Shown here: positions 34,401 to 48,195 of the stretch, piece by piece
Layout of the letters: every line of letters starts with the position of its first letter
Position numbering within the stretch: the stretch's first letter is position 1
DNA from: Galbula dea
Lineage: Eukaryota > Chordata > Aves > Piciformes > Galbulidae
Reading direction: 5' to 3'
Length of the DNA stretch: 64,000 bases
Assembly (NCBI GenBank): GCA_013399015.1
Contig: VWZX01007392.1
Location: 1,752,619-1,816,618, forward strand
Program-made: the position numbers and the translations under genes
Notes under the pieces: generated by a model
Seen by the model: only the letters and a program-made list of their open reading frames with translations
What the model was told of the DNA's origin: nothing
Database searches by the model: none

Positions 34401-36168
34401 CTGCTGGCCTGCAAAGTGGCCTTCAATGATTCACTTTTATCTCTTCATTTACCCCAAACATGTGATGAGGAAGATACCATGTCAGGTGTTCTTACTGAGG
34501 AACAGTAGCCCTCTGTAATTGCTGGTGGTTTTATTTTCAGGACTAACACTGATTATAGACTCTATTATTTTAAAGGTCTGGTTTGTTACCCTGAATTTGG
34601 AGAGATAATTTGTTGTTAATGTTAGTTTTCATGCACTCCTGGATGTCAGTGTGTTTTCTAGAAGCTTGCAGTAAGTGGACACTAGAGGGCTGCTAGCATC
34701 CCTCTCTCTGGTCCCACCTGTGCAGATCAAGAAGGTTATTCAGCAGAATAGATCAGGGAAATTTCACTCGGGTTCTCACAATTGAATTTAAGTTCTGAGA
34801 GAAGGAACTGAGCAACAGAGAGACATAAGGCTCTGCTTTCCCTCTGTTTTGCATGGCACTGTGTAAGAAAAATCTGGTATTTCCAAATACTAAAGCTGGG
34901 AAAAAGGCCAGTTTGTTTTTTTCTGGGACAACCTGGGAGCAGCACTCAGTTATCCTTCATGTATACATAGAGCACTATTATTCACCAGATTATTTCCCTT
35001 AAGTCCAGATCTGTATGATTTTTCTCTTTTTCTTCCCCTGTGCTCTTTTTCCAAAGCCAAAAGAATTGGTTAGTTTTGTCTAATGATGTAAATCTCTGTA
35101 TTTGCCTCCACTAGAGTGATGTTGCTGTCAGCCTGTGTTTTTAATCAGAACCAAAAGATCTTTTTTTGATATTAAAATCAGTATTGTCTGTGTAAGGAGT
35201 TAAAACAGCATAAATCATACTCACTCAGTCTTAAGAGAAACTATAGAATAACATTTTTTTCATATCTGAGATCTTTTAAGGTGACATTCTTAGGTATTTG
35301 TGTAAATATAGTACCAGAAATTTGAGCCTTAAGACAGCTCTTTAGTATTCTGGAATATCTCTACTACAGGAAAACAAGCATAGCATGGAGGTAGCACAGA
35401 GCTGTGTGCTCAGATTCTGCAGACTTGATTTCTAAAGTTAGGTTCTGAAGTGCCTATTTTGATAATGATTAAAGATGTTGTGGCTTTCTTTCAGTCATGT
35501 TCTGAAAAACAACTTCATGAAAGTCTGTTTCTGCAGAACTGAACTTCCAAAGCTACTAGCAGTTACTCTTAAAGACTTAATCTAACATTTTCTTTGTAAA
35601 TGCCTTTGAAAAAATAGAAGAATAGACTGATAGAGTTAGATTTGTGTGGATTTACATCAGGATCCCAGCTTCCATTTAGCTTCCTTCCATTAAATGCTGA
35701 ATGAACTTTCTCAAGCATGGGAGTTTGGCTGTGATAATCAGGTTTGACATCTTTCTTGCTGATTGTTTCTGTTTGAGGTTTGGTTTTGTTTTCCCTAAAA
35801 GGGTGAGGGGCCTTTAACAAGGCTACTTACTGTGAAGCAAAAAGATTAAGGAACTCTATTAAAATTAACAGTGTCTCTTTTTATCTTCTTGTGTGTTTTT
35901 TAGAAAACTGATTTTTAATTATGTCCAGGTTTTAAAACTCTACCTGTTTCAGAAAAAAGTTGTTTGATTTGAATTCAGGTGCCAGTGACAGAAGAGATAG
36001 TGTGAGAGAGAGAATCAGTGATGGTGAGGAGGCAGTGGAAAGCAGTGAGGAAAAAAATTGTGAAAGACCTGGTTTCCCCTTTCTTGGACTGAACTGGAAA
36101 TTTCAGTTAATAAGTATGACAGATGATCTAAAATTTAGAAGTGTAGGAGAAATCCATAGGTTTGGGGC

Positions 36169-36208
36169 TTTTTTTTTGTTGTTGTTTTGGGGGGTTTTTT
36201 TTGCTTTT
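36169..36208 (+). repeat. T/G-rich low-complexity tract
   Basis: T9, then GTTGTTGTTTT, G6 and T8 in succession. Confidence 0.85.
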
Positions 36209-38049
36209 TAATACATCAAAATGATGTAGAAGAGCCTGCTAGTAAAGAGGGAATACTCAAACAAGACCAAGGCTCCAATGTATCAGTTATAGGACCCACC
36301 TGTGAGAGAGTGACTGGGCTCTCATTTCTCCATGAGCAGCACTTCATGGGCTTTATCCAGTAAATCTTTACAGTAAAATCCAAAACAGTGCCTGAAGCAG
36401 GACACGAAAATTCCTTTCTTTCAGGGAGTTGTATTTGCACCACTGGGCTATGAAGTTATTCTTGCTTTCTTTTTGCTGTAAAGAATCTTGAATTCCTTTC
36501 TCCACATCCTCTGCAAGAGACTTGAGGCATGCCTGTGTCTTTGTGGCTCAGAGCATGCCTGAATCCTGTAAAGATGATTGTGGAGTTGAGTCCTTCAAAG
36601 TTTAGGCAGCAGCTTCCAAGATTTTTTAGAAGTACAGGCTGGACTTGTCATCACATCCTGCATAAAGTCTTCTCTGAGGTATTCCTGAGCCTCACTTTCC
36701 ACTCAGGGATGATTAATTGCTCTGATTTTGTAGGATTTGTGTGTACACATAGACTGTAGAGAAGTAGGCAGATAAATCTGACCAGCTGCATTCCAGAGGA
36801 GGAGGCAAAGTGCCTCTGCAGTGACAGAGAATAGGCTGAGAAGAGAGAAGCCTACTAGCAAGAGCAGCCAGTTTCTTCTGCAAAGGAGACTAGGATGACA
36901 GCAACAGCAGAGTTTCTCATGGTGGGGAACAGTTATGGGAGGTAGCAAGAAAGCAGGTGGGATAAGCACAGGAGCAAAGCAGCCTGGGGAAACTGTTGAA
37001 GGGCCAGGGTAGGCAGAAATCAAAGGCTGATGCAGAAAGAGCAGAAACAGGGGAAAGGAATTCTTTCATGGCTGCATCTTCACAGGCTCCGTCAGCCAGT
37101 GGAGGACAATAGCACTTCTTCCACCTTACAGCAACAACCTTTTCAAAATGCATCTGTAACCAAATAAATGCTGTGAGTGGGAGCACTGCAAATACAGACT
37201 TTGCTTCAGTTAAACCTCCAGGCAGGCAGGATGATTGTGCTAGCAGTTAACTGCAAGGGCTTCAGCATTTAGTTGTGGGTGACACTCAGACTGCCTGAGT
37301 AACCACATAGTCCGTGGGGGTGTGAGGACCTTAGGATAGACAAGCTCTGGACTCAAGTATTGTGGATTGCTTTCTAGAAGTCTCCAGAGCTCTCCATTGT
37401 CTGTAGGGAGCCTGGCTTAATACCAGGGAGTGTTACTATTGCCAGGTGCTTTATGAAGTCAGAAGGAATATCTGACCTCGATCCAGTTTCAACAAACTGA
37501 AGACACAGGAGCTGTTTTAATGTGACAGGTCTGGACCATCACTGAATCAATTCTAAAGTGCTGTTTTCACTCCTGTTTAAAACAAAGCAAAACCCCACAC
37601 ATAACTGCATCTTCTGAGGTTCAGAGTGGAGCAGTGAGCAAAGATGACTGCCACGTACTCTGATGGGAATTGAGTTGTTTGCAGGATACACCCTAATCTT
37701 GCCACTATCTGCTCAAGTACTCAGCTGAATGCAGTGCTACGTGCAGCACACTCACCTCGAGACAGTGTTTCCAGGCAGCCTATCTCCTCCTGGCACTGCT
37801 GCCTCTTCCTCTGCTCACTACCTAGACTGTTACTTAACAATAGTCTTGGCTGGTTTGAAAACAATCATGCCACTGGGTCTCCCCTTCAGTGTGTAACAAG
37901 AAACCTTTGGCTGCAGTGCCGGGAGATAAGAGGCAGAATGGCTTTGAAAGTTAATGTGCTGCTGGCAACCAGCTTTGCAGCAATGGGTTAAGCGAGGCCA
38001 TCCCTGCAGACTGTCCCTCAGCAGATGCTTTTTTGAGTTGACCTGCCAG

Positions 38050-38175
38050 GATTTTTCCCTCTCCTTCCACCCCTTCCTTTTCCTTTGCTTTTTTCCTTTT
38101 TCCCCTTTTCCCCTTTCCCCCCTTTCCTCCGTTTTCCTCTCTCTCTTTCTCTCTTTCTTTATTCTTTTTCTCAAG
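38050..38175 (+). repeat. 126-base polypyrimidine tract
   Basis: Almost pure C and T, with CCCTTTTCCCC-type units giving way to a (TC)n run near 38137-38160. The other strand is all purine, so the tract could adopt triplex DNA. Long frames across it are compositional only. Confidence 0.85.
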
Positions 38176-39354
38176 TCCCTTCTGATTTCATGCTGGCTTT
38201 TTAAATGGAGGATAAAGTTAATTCACCGCACAATGCCGCAGCTGGAATGAAATGCGGGCAGTCGCCTGTGTGTGGGGGAGGGCTCTGTGCTGGCTGGGGG
38301 TGTCTTGTTGCATCTCCTAAGGCCACTATGGGCTGTCGCTGATTTATTGATAGTGCCTCTAGCGACAAAGCAAGAAGTTAACTAATTATGAACATATGGT
38401 TCAGCTCGTGCTTGACTCAGCAGCCACCTTGTTAGCCTGGAGCCAGCTAGGTGTTCAGAAGTAGGCAAAGAGGAAAGTTTTGGGTGGAATGTGTGGTCCA
38501 AAGTCCCACTGACAAGCCAGAGGGAGACTTGATTGATCCTAATCTATTCATTTTGTTAGGAGGCAGCATGCTGCTGGCAGGAACAGCTTGGTAATAACAG
38601 ATTTGTGGCCTCTAAGTGCTTGTGGTTATAGCCAGCACGCGACACTCGGTAGGCTCCTTGCATGCTCTGTACTTAATTGGTCTCAATGGTAGGATCTGAA
38701 ATGAGATGGTAGTTCAAGGTGCAACACATGCTATACCTGAAATTGCAGCCTGTGAGCTGCCTCACAGATGTCAGCTTTTTACCAGTGGGCTTACCACTGG
38801 GGACCCAGAGGGCCCATACAGAAAGGGATAAGGGATGTCTGAGAGGTCCCTGCAGATTTTCAGTACTTAATGTGGAATTAATTAGAGGGAAATTTAGAGA
38901 AAGAGTGTGAGTGGTAGAGGAACAAGAAAGGAGGCACACAGAACTTGTTAGGAAGTTCATCAAGGTGGACTGCAAATTTGTCTGTGTTGAGTGGTCAGCA
39001 TGTGTAGTCTGGACACAGGATACCAGCTAAAGGAGGGAGAAGGGAGTCTCTTTCTGTCCATCTGTTGGTCTTTCACAAGGGAATTGGCCTATGCTACAGG
39101 ATTCAAAATGTTGTAGTTAGAGGCTAATTGTTTTTTTTTCAGGGGCATACACAGTCTCCAGGAAAAGTGGGCATATTGCTGTCAGGGCTTTTAGAATAGT
39201 TTAAGGGGGTTCATGTAATTTGTTTAAGTGGAAGTGCTGAGCATAGAAAGGTAATGATTTTAATAATAGATAACAGAAAGAACTCCAGGGATGTATGATT
39301 TGACACAGCCAACAAATGAGTTGTTTATGGCTATCTAGACAAAGCAAAAGGGAG

Positions 39355-39860
39355 CAGAAAAGCCTAACTGTAGTGTATGGGGATGCATTAGCAAGACCAC
39401 AGTCAGCAGGCTGAGTTAGTGACCTCTACTAGACACTGGTGAAACTGAGCCTGAAGTACTGTATCATTTAGTTTTGGTCTTCACAGTGCAAGACAGTTGT
39501 TGACAAACTGCAAAATCTAGCAGGAGAGACACTAAGCCGGTCTGGAGACTGAAGTACAAGAGGGTGAAGGGGATGGGTTTACTTAGCTTGGAGAAGAGGG
39601 CTAAGGGAGTCTGATGGTAGTATTCCACTGCCATAGAGGAGTATAGAGAAGACAGAGGCCAACTCTGCTCAGGCATGCACAGTGGAAGCACCCAGAGTGG
39701 TCAAAATCTGGGACAAGTTACATACCAACTAGATAGGAGTGGAGGAAACAAAACAACAACCAAACACAGTAAGCTAGAGAAGCTATGGAATCACCTTTCC
39801 TGGAGGTTTTCATAACTTGAATGGGTCAGGTCCTGGGCAACATGATCTAAATTTGCAAAG
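39355..39860 (+). mobile_element. CR1 LINE, diverged C-terminal ORF2 and 3' UTR
   Basis: In order, this matches CR1 segments around CACTGGTGAAACTG (LVRLHLEYC), GTCTTCACAGTGCAAG, AGCTTGGAGAAGAGGGCTAAG (SLEKRRL), GTGGTATTCC-like sequence, then a degraded HWNRLP segment and GGTCCTGGGCAACATGATCT near the 3' end. Many indels break the frame. A small A/C-rich insertion sits near 39745-39765. This is an old copy. Confidence 0.75.
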
Positions 39861-40665
39861 GACTCTCAGTTTTTCTATGACCAGGCTGTGGCTGGAGCAT
39901 AGCCCAGGGCCTGGGACAGAGTGACATGGCTCACATTCTATCATGTACAGCTGTGCTGTCTTTCTGGTAGCTCTGGTGTCATGCCATGATGCATGTGGCA
40001 ATTATCATTGTTGCTCCTATAATGTAATGAGTTAGAACAGTTAATTAGTGTGTTAAGTTGATCTATACACAACAGATTGGAATAGAATTCACCCAGATAC
40101 AGCAATAGCTTTTCTTAGCAGAGGCTGTGCTTTAAGTTGCGGTTAGCTGATTAGAGCAGAAATGACTTTTGAGGCTAAATAAGTGCCTGTCCCTCAGCAG
40201 TTTCACCTCCTGTGAGAGGATGAAGCTGCAGGTGAATTGGGGATCAGAATGTGAGTGGCCCTTGTAAGACCTCAAGCTACTGCTGAAGGTGATTTGAGCT
40301 CACCTGGCTGACTGAACTGCTGCAGGTTGGAAGTACTGATGTAACTATTGCACTACAGATTCAGGGTGTTGAGATGTTGATCTCTAGTTGACAGTCATCT
40401 AGAGGAAGTGGAGGGATAAATTCTTGAGCTATTAAATCCATTGCTCTCACAGTGGATTTCTGACCAAAGCCTTGCTTTGTGTTAGCCTATGGGGACCTTC
40501 TCTGGCTGAAAGCTTTGTCTGCTATGTAACCAAACAGGAATAGTTACTTCTTACTGAGATCACTCCGTCAGTGTTTGTGTTGGGATGTATACATTGCACA
40601 AAGAACTGAGACTGAATGTTCAGACATAAATTATCAGTAAATTCCCATTTGTATCACTCTCTTAG

Positions 40666-40681
40666 TGAGAGAGAGAGAGAC
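40666..40681 (+). repeat. Short (GA)n microsatellite
   Basis: GTGAGAGAGAGAGAGA, about seven GA units. Confidence 0.9.
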
Positions 40682-42763
40682 ATCTGAAGAAAGTGGCACT
40701 TGAGCCCACCATAATACCTTATAAGCATGTCTATAAGGTGCAAAGCAGCTTTGGAGGAGATAAGAACCAGCATTTGGTGCTTCCTTGTTTCTCTTGGGTT
40801 TCATCTCTGCTCCATTCTTTACTCTGGAAAGCAGTGTGGGACAGTGGAGGCCTTCTCAACAGTGTTATCATTCTGTGCTGTGAAAATCAGCTACTGCTTT
40901 GGTTTGTAGCAAGTGCAGGTTATTTCAAAAGACAAGACCAAGTTCATGAGAATTCAAAGAAATTGGGCCCAGATGTCAAAAGGTCTGGTATCCAGTTGGT
41001 AGTTTTGTACCTAGCTTGGGAAAGAGCTGTTTAAGATTTAGCTGTTGATCCCCAAATCCTGTAAATACTCAGGAACCTGTGAATCTGAAGTCCAGTTTCA
41101 GACTTGCTGTCCTAGCTGCCAAGTTAGGAGGACCTTTTCTGATTTTGAAAATCTCTGAGTTTGAAATTGTTGCTCCAAGACAGGCCTGTATCTGAGTAGG
41201 ATCAATTATTTGGTTCAGGTGGTGCCACGTGGAAATTGAGTGGCAATGATCATACTTTTTAGGACAGCTTATGTTCTCTGGAGTTGGCTGAAAGGGGAAA
41301 AAAATCTAAACAGAACTCCTAGTGCCAATGAACATGACAAGCACATACAAAGCAAAGGCAGAGGCTCTGTAGTGAGTCCCCACAAAGTGCAAACCTGTGT
41401 TCTTTGTGAGGAACACTGCCTTCCTGCCTAAGCCTGGGAGGCACTTGGTGCTTCTTTACCGTGTAAATTAATAAAGTGACTTGTCTGCTGGTGCAGATGT
41501 TGCACAAACATTGCTACACCCGTAATTTTATCCTCAACAGCCTCTTTGTCTGAGAGAGCTTTACATCACTAGGAACAAACTCTTCAGGTGTGTTCCCATA
41601 CAGAACTCAACAATATTTCCCCAGCTGCTAATTTCCTTTGGCTTCCCAACTGACACCCGGATCCATGTCACGATGTTCCTGTTTCGATACCAACTGCTGC
41701 TCCCTTTCCCGCCAAACGCAGATGTAGCCATTAGGATGCCTTGCATCCTGCTGCAAGCAATATGTCTGATCTTTACCCTACAAAGGTATTGTTTGAAGGG
41801 CTCTGAAGATTTTGAACAAACTGGCCTGGCAGGGGGACTTTCAACTTCCCCTCCCTTATGGGTGCAACAGCCTGTGTTTGTAAACAGAGCCTTAGAGGAG
41901 TAGTGGGAGGCACTAGAGGACTGTCAGCTCCTTAATTGGATGTCAGCTCCCTGCTGGGGATGGAGGTTAATGAGTCATCCTGCATAAAGAGAATGGCCCT
42001 GAGAGAAAGGCAAAGAATTGGACAGCAATAATCACATCTCCAGAGAAGCCCAGAGCCCACCTGCTGGGGTAAAGGCAGAGCAGCATCTGGGGACAGAGGG
42101 CTTTCCTGTTTGGGTTTCGTTAAACAGAGATTAAGCAGGTTCTGAATTTGTGAAGTTGAGATATTATTTCTGGTGTGTGTTTAAAAGTGCTCATATGCAT
42201 GGACAATGGTCTGGTATAAACACTTCCAGTCCATATATTTTCATTGCCTTCATTTTCTGAAAAATACATCATCATCTTTTAAAAGTAAAGAAATCAAAAT
42301 GATATGTTAATGGAAAGTTTACTGCAGGAAATGGTGAAAAGGAAAAATAAAAGGAACATTGCAATCACTACTTCAAGTTAGGTATTTGCTTTTTTCTTAT
42401 GAAAAGATACATCAAAGATTAAGTACTTTTTGCTGAAAACTGTCTTCTAAAGTGATGAATTTTTAAATGAGAACCTAACAAAAAAAGGGAAGCTTTTTTG
42501 GAAGTTAGCATTTTGTATATACATTTCTTTTATTTCAAATAACATTTTGATTGAAAGTGTTTATAAGTATATAAATGAACAACTAGAAAGATTTTTATTT
42601 ATATCTTTTTCAAGAGGGAAAACAAATGAGAAATAGATTACATATTGGCATTAAGTTATATAATAAGAATGTAGGTTACCATTTAAAACTATTTTTGCAA
42701 GAGGAAAAGCTAATAAGAGATAAATAGAAAGACATACAAAGAAAGGTAATATAAAGGTTAAAA

Positions 42764-43165
42764 GAATCACAGGAAGGTTGTCTGTAAGAAATCTTGGGAA
42801 GTCATTAGGGCTGTCTGTATGCCCCAAAATGGGTTGCTCTTTACCTAAGATGTGCCTGAGGACTGCTTGCCCAGCCAGCCCTTATAAAAGAATGGAAGAT
42901 CCCTTGCCAACCAAAGCCAGCATGCCACTGTTCTTACCTGCAGAGATTTTTCTTGATGTTTAATTTAAACCTTCCTTCTTGCAATTTAAGTCCATTGCTT
43001 CATGTCCTGCACTCCTTGAATATAAAATCAATTCCCTTGGCTCTTTCAGCAACCCTTTTCCTTATTTGATACCTTCTTTAAATCTTCTTCAAAGCAAACA
43101 TCACATTTTTATTCTTTAATGGTATCCAGATCACTGATCTTTCTAGTGTCTCCCCACAGGACTTT
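42764..43165 (-). mobile_element. CR1 LINE, diverged 3' fragment
   Basis: Plus-strand reading gives a degraded AGAATCACAGGAAGGTTG start. It is followed by AGAGATTTTTCTTGATGTTT, AATTTAAACCTTCCTTCTTG and CAATTTAAGTCCATTGCTTC, the reverse complement of the CR1 segment coding FRLNIRRNFF and the Cys/Arg-rich region before it. A TCTCCCCACAGGACTTTCTT block follows. The order and spacing fit CR1, but divergence is high. Confidence 0.6.
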
Positions 43166-46100
43166 CTTTGTTTGCTATTTATTATTTCCTGAACAACCAA
43201 GAGAAGAAGAGGGAAATTAAAACAGGACCTGCAGCAAAGACAATTTGTTAGCCAGAAGAACTTTTGTAGGTAGGAACTACGTCCTAATTGCAGTGTTGGG
43301 GAAGCAAAGTGCTGGATACAGCTAAGCCACAATCATCAACCTGAAGTTTCAGCATGTCTCAGTTCTGTGTGGCCCACCCTTATCTTGTGCTCTATAACAC
43401 ATAAGCACTGTGCACCCTGATCCTATTATAACTCGTGGCAATAGCACCAGGAAGACCTGTATGCCTCAGTGCTCTTAAGACATTTAAAAATGGCAATTGA
43501 TGTGGGCTGACAGCCAACTGAGTAAATGAGGTATTGGCTTCTCTCCAGATTTATGCAACATGCTGGATTTTATCAATACTGGAAGGTTTTCAGTATAGGC
43601 AAAAAAAGCAAGTAGGCAAAGTGGTTTTTCCCTTGTTCTATAGTCATCTGTAGTAGATACAGTCCAAAACTGTTCTGAAACAGCTGAGAAAATACTTTTG
43701 TTGAGTTTCTAGACTTGCTGAAGTATTGCATAGTGGCCTGGAACTATGGGACTTCAAGGACAGGGAAACTCTGTTTTGAAGGCTTTAATTCCCTCAGTGA
43801 CTGTGGCAATCATAGGAATTCCTATTTTCCCTGGATTGTAGCTGTTTTGGAGGTAAAGATTTCTAATGAGTCAGTATGTGCAAGAAAAAAAGACATCTTC
43901 CAGAGACCTGGAGGGATAGTCTAGTTCCAGTTACCCAAGGGAGAATGAAGCACCATGCCACCTCCTTCCAGAGCAAGAGAGAGTCACATTAACTGGATAG
44001 CACAGTGTATTTACCTGACTGCCGCTCTTGCTAGAGCTGATCTGTGGGCCAAATCAAAAGGCTGTCAATCTTGCACCAAATTAAAACAGAATCATGAGAA
44101 TTAACATGCTTTATAAATGCAGGTTAAGCACACTATAAGCATGCTGTAATTACAGGCAGCTGCCTGGCTTCTGCAATCTAGCAGTACTGAGCTTAGGAAC
44201 TAAGTTGAATACACAATTAATAGGAGCTTATATTAAGGGCATTAGTAGAGTTACAGAAGCTTTGTAACAACAGAGTGTGACCCAGTCTTGGACACAGACA
44301 ATGGCATCTTGTGTGCTGTAATTAGCACAAGCTAAACCTCCCTATTAACTTGACTGTTTTCCATTTGTTCTTTAAAGAATTTAGTGATGTAAAGCACTCT
44401 TGGCCCATCAGAGGGGAGCTGTGTCTCTTGCAGAAAACTTCTGCATTTCCAAGTGGCTACACAGAAGATCAGAATCATTAGGTGAAAATCATTCATTATT
44501 GCTTCCCTTCTTTTGTATTAACTCTGTGGCCTGCGCTGGAGCTTTTCATAAAGCATGCATTAGTAGTGGCTTTGGCTTTCCTGTGGCGCACTAATATGTC
44601 ATACAAATGATACCTGTCATGTTTGATTTTTTTCTGGTGCTTGATTTCAGGGAAGAATAGCTCTCACTTGTGATGGGAAGTTTCAAGTATCTCCTTCTGT
44701 ATTGAAAGGTCTTGCAATTCATTACAGTCACTAAAAAGGGCTGCTCTTTGCGGGGCTAAAATAGAAGTCCTACTAATGTATTAATTGCTAGTACTAAATA
44801 CAAAGGCAATGCCTCTAAAAGTTCCTGAGCTGCAGATTCCTCAAAACTGGAGAAGTATGTGGCTGAGGTATTGCCCTGCTCTTTCTTTCTTTCCTGGGCA
44901 TCCTAAACTGGCTAAAGAAGAAGAGAGGTTGTAGAACAACCATTGGTACCTCTGTTTCTACATACTTAATTGATTAACTTTCATCCCTCCTCCTCAAAAT
45001 AAGGGCAGATTATCCAGCTGTGTGGTGTCTTGTTAATTAATTTGTCTAATGCTTGCCACTTCATGTTCTAAAGGTGGTGATAACGGAAGGGTTAATGTAA
45101 TCTGGGGTTTTGCCAGCAATAAATTAGAAAAGATGGCTAAAACAAAATGTTCTAGCCTAGACAATTGTTTTCAGTTTTATTGTCATCTTAGTGAAAAAAA
45201 AAACCAAAACCAACACATCAAAGTTCTTATTGAGTGACATTTTCAAAATTAAATTAGAAGAAGTAATTAGGTTTTCTTTTAATTTTGGTCTACTCTACAA
45301 ATCTGCTCCAGGTTGTCTTATGCTGTGTCCCTCTTCAAGCTGGTTCTTGGCTATCTGGCGTGGTGCTCCCTGCCCGGTGCCATGCTCTGTACTGGATGTG
45401 CAAAGGCTTTCTCCTGCACTGTTGTTATGACCTGGGGCTTGTTTTCTCATTATTTTTACCTTTAAAAAAATTTCTGTCGCTACTTGAAGATCTTAGTTTC
45501 TGCTGTTTCTTTTGTTCTTTGATGTTGACATAATTACTAATTTTGTAAAGTTATTCAGCAGATGGTTTGCATGAAGCATAAGCAAATAAGTAAGTGATTC
45601 TTGTTTTTGCTTACAATTGTAGGGGAAAGCAAGGTTTGTCTAGATATACTCTGATATGCATGTACTTTCTGTTTCAACAGTGCATGTTTTTAATTTATAT
45701 ATATGGACACAGGTGTATACACCCAATCTGTTTTATCACACACTTGCGTGCACTCCTGTTGAGTGCCCTGAGTCTAGATAGATTTCATACACATGGTCTG
45801 ATCATCTGATTGTTGCTATTATGCTTCAGCCTATGTTTTCAAAAATAATTTCCTGCCACATTCCTGACTGTATTTGTAGGCTGAGTTTATCCTCTTCCCT
45901 GCTGTTCCATGATCTGCCCCTAGGTTACTAACAACCCCAACAGACAGCCTGGCTCATGCTACCTGCTGCTTAGAAGCAGATTAACTCCCTACGAGCCATA
46001 TGGACTACCGACTTCACAAATTCCTCTCCTTTTGCTTTCTGCTCTCAGAAAAGTTAATGGACACTTTGCTGGTAAAGAAAACATGAAACAAAACCCCAAA

Positions 46101-48084
46101 CCTGTGACATAATCACCTGGGCTTAACACAATTGGCCTCTCCATCTGCCTTTACACTGGGATTTGTGCATATGAAGCAGAATGTGGTGCTGTGCACGATG
46201 TGGGTTCATGCTGGTGATTTTCCCTTGTGGCGTATACTTTTTCATAATACAATGGTATTAGATGAAGTCATTATGCATCTATTGCACACATGTAACCACA
46301 TATAACCTTATATTCTTAAACAATCCTCATTGTGGGGTTAGGCTTTCAGCAATAGCAACTCTTGTGGTTGTTTCTTAAATGTTATGAGACTGGCAGACCA
46401 TGCTTTAAGGTGATTTTTACAGTGAATTTACAAGATACCTATTTGAGGAAGGGTGGATGTGAGGCCAGAAAAACAGATTTTTCAGGTTACATTATAAATG
46501 TTGCATTTCAGGATTTTATCAGGAAACTGAACTCTTTAATACCAAGCACTGACTTTAGAGTGCCCTGTCTAAATATTATTTACTTTCTGTGTTTTAGAGG
46601 TAGGGAGCCAGGATGCTCAGGAATTACTGGGCTGAGTCTCAGAAGTCTTTGGAGCCAGCATTAGCAAATGTTAGTGCCCTGCTCTGTCCATGGCTGGACC
46701 TATTGTGTTTGTGGATCCTGTCCAGACTGAGTGCACAGCAAGACTGAGTCCTGTTTGACTCTGCTTGGGCTTCTTGCCATCTAGGGCAGACAAGGACATC
46801 CAAAAAAGATGGTAGCATCAGTCTGTGCTCTCAAAATCATGCCACACTGTCTAAGACACAAGCAAAACCTGCCTTAAGTCACCTCAGGCAATTGCTATTA
46901 ACAAACCAGCCTTTTATCACTGGAGCACTCTTCTACTTAAGAAGTAGATTACAGGCACACCACATCCAGTCACTTGTGAATTGCAGTTTATATTAGCAGT
47001 TTGTAGCCTATGTCCATCTGCAGTATGTGCATTCATGTACAGCTAATCTGATACGTAAAAATATGTCAGATTATCATATTTATTACTGTTGCTTAGATAT
47101 TTATTTTTTGCTAGAAGTTGGATTCTTAATTTAACCCTAGAGTTAAGACTTGCTTTGCATCCTAGGTTGCAAGCATTAGCTTGTATAGTCTTTGTATTCC
47201 TTTGGTAAAGGACTAAGTGGCTATCGAAATGATGAGGAATTAATTCAGCCCATTTGATATGCAGCAATATAATTGGTGTAACTGCTGTGACAGTTCCAGC
47301 AGTGCTGTGTTTACAAATGCCTGCTTCCCCAAGTACTTCTAGAGGGCTTTATTCTTTGTATATTTTGGCAAATAAGAAATCTAATGCTTTGGATCAAGTG
47401 AAAAGTGCAATATAATACAAAATGTTTAAAATGGAAATAGGCTTTTTTTCCCAATATTCTCTGACTTTTAAATTGGAAATAATAAGCATTTTTACAGTCT
47501 TTTTGACTTTTCACGTGTATTGCACCATAGAAATTCTAAGGTATGCTATTGGACCTGATCCAGCACTTTGCAGACTAATACTTTTCCTCATCCCTCCCCA
47601 AAACAAACAGTTTTACTAATGTTTTTTGAGTTCTCCAGATTTTTCAGTCTTTGGAAAGAGGGGGGAAAAAAAAGGAGTCCTCAAAGAACAATGCAGCATT
47701 GCTTCTGAAGTAACAGAGTACAAATAGGGATAGAATCAGAGAAGAGGAAGACACTAAAGTATAGATGGTTTTCATGCTCCAAATGATTGAAGGGTTTTCA
47801 TCAAAAGATCTTGAGTGTTTCTTTTTAGGAAAAATACCACAACTTCTGATTACCTTTTGAGCTCTTTTACTTAGCATCAAGCTTTGGGAGTTTCACAACA
47901 GATAGCATGTTCAACTTGTCTGATGCTTGGCTTCCTGCCTCAAGCTCTGGTTGCTACTACAGAACCTTGTAAGACAAAACTGAAGCCAGAATCCATATTT
48001 TAACTGAATGGGATTTTATAAGTGGTTTTTGAGAGACGATGATTGTTCTGAAAGAGTATATGCATTTTTACATGCTACATGGAC

Positions 48085-48195
48085 TCATAGGATCATTATG
48101 GTTGGAAAAGACCTCTGAGATCATTGAGTCCAACATTCCACCTAGCAATACCATGCCCAACAATAAATGATGTCCCCAGGCACAATATCTGTGCA
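48085..48195 (-). mobile_element. CR1 LINE, short 3'-end fragment
   Basis: TCATAGGATCATTATGGTTG, GAAAAGACCTCTGAGATCAT and GAGTCCAACATTCCACC are the reverse complement of the last ~100 bases of a CR1 element, including the tail octamer region. The copy is severely 5' truncated. Confidence 0.85.

Larger units (their letters stand above)
28666..39354. other. Intergenic, no gene recognised
   Basis: Apart from the CR1-like scrap at 31.4 kb and the tracts listed separately, this is unique-looking AT-rich DNA. Frames stay under about 125 codons without domains. The sequence at 38200-38640, after the pyrimidine tract, is less repetitive and could be a conserved noncoding element. Confidence 0.5.
39861..48084. 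other. Intergenic, no gene recognised
   Basis: Outside the CR1 fragment at 42.8-43.2 kb, no exon or repeat was recognised. The part at 44000-45260 has many TAAT motifs and palindromic AGCATGCT and TTAATTAA elements, as is common in conserved developmental enhancers. That is only an impression. Confidence 0.5.

Noticed and set aside
37830..38174. Lys/Arg/Glu-rich minus-strand frame
   Set aside because: It is a translation of the polypurine strand of the pyrimidine tract at 38050-38175.
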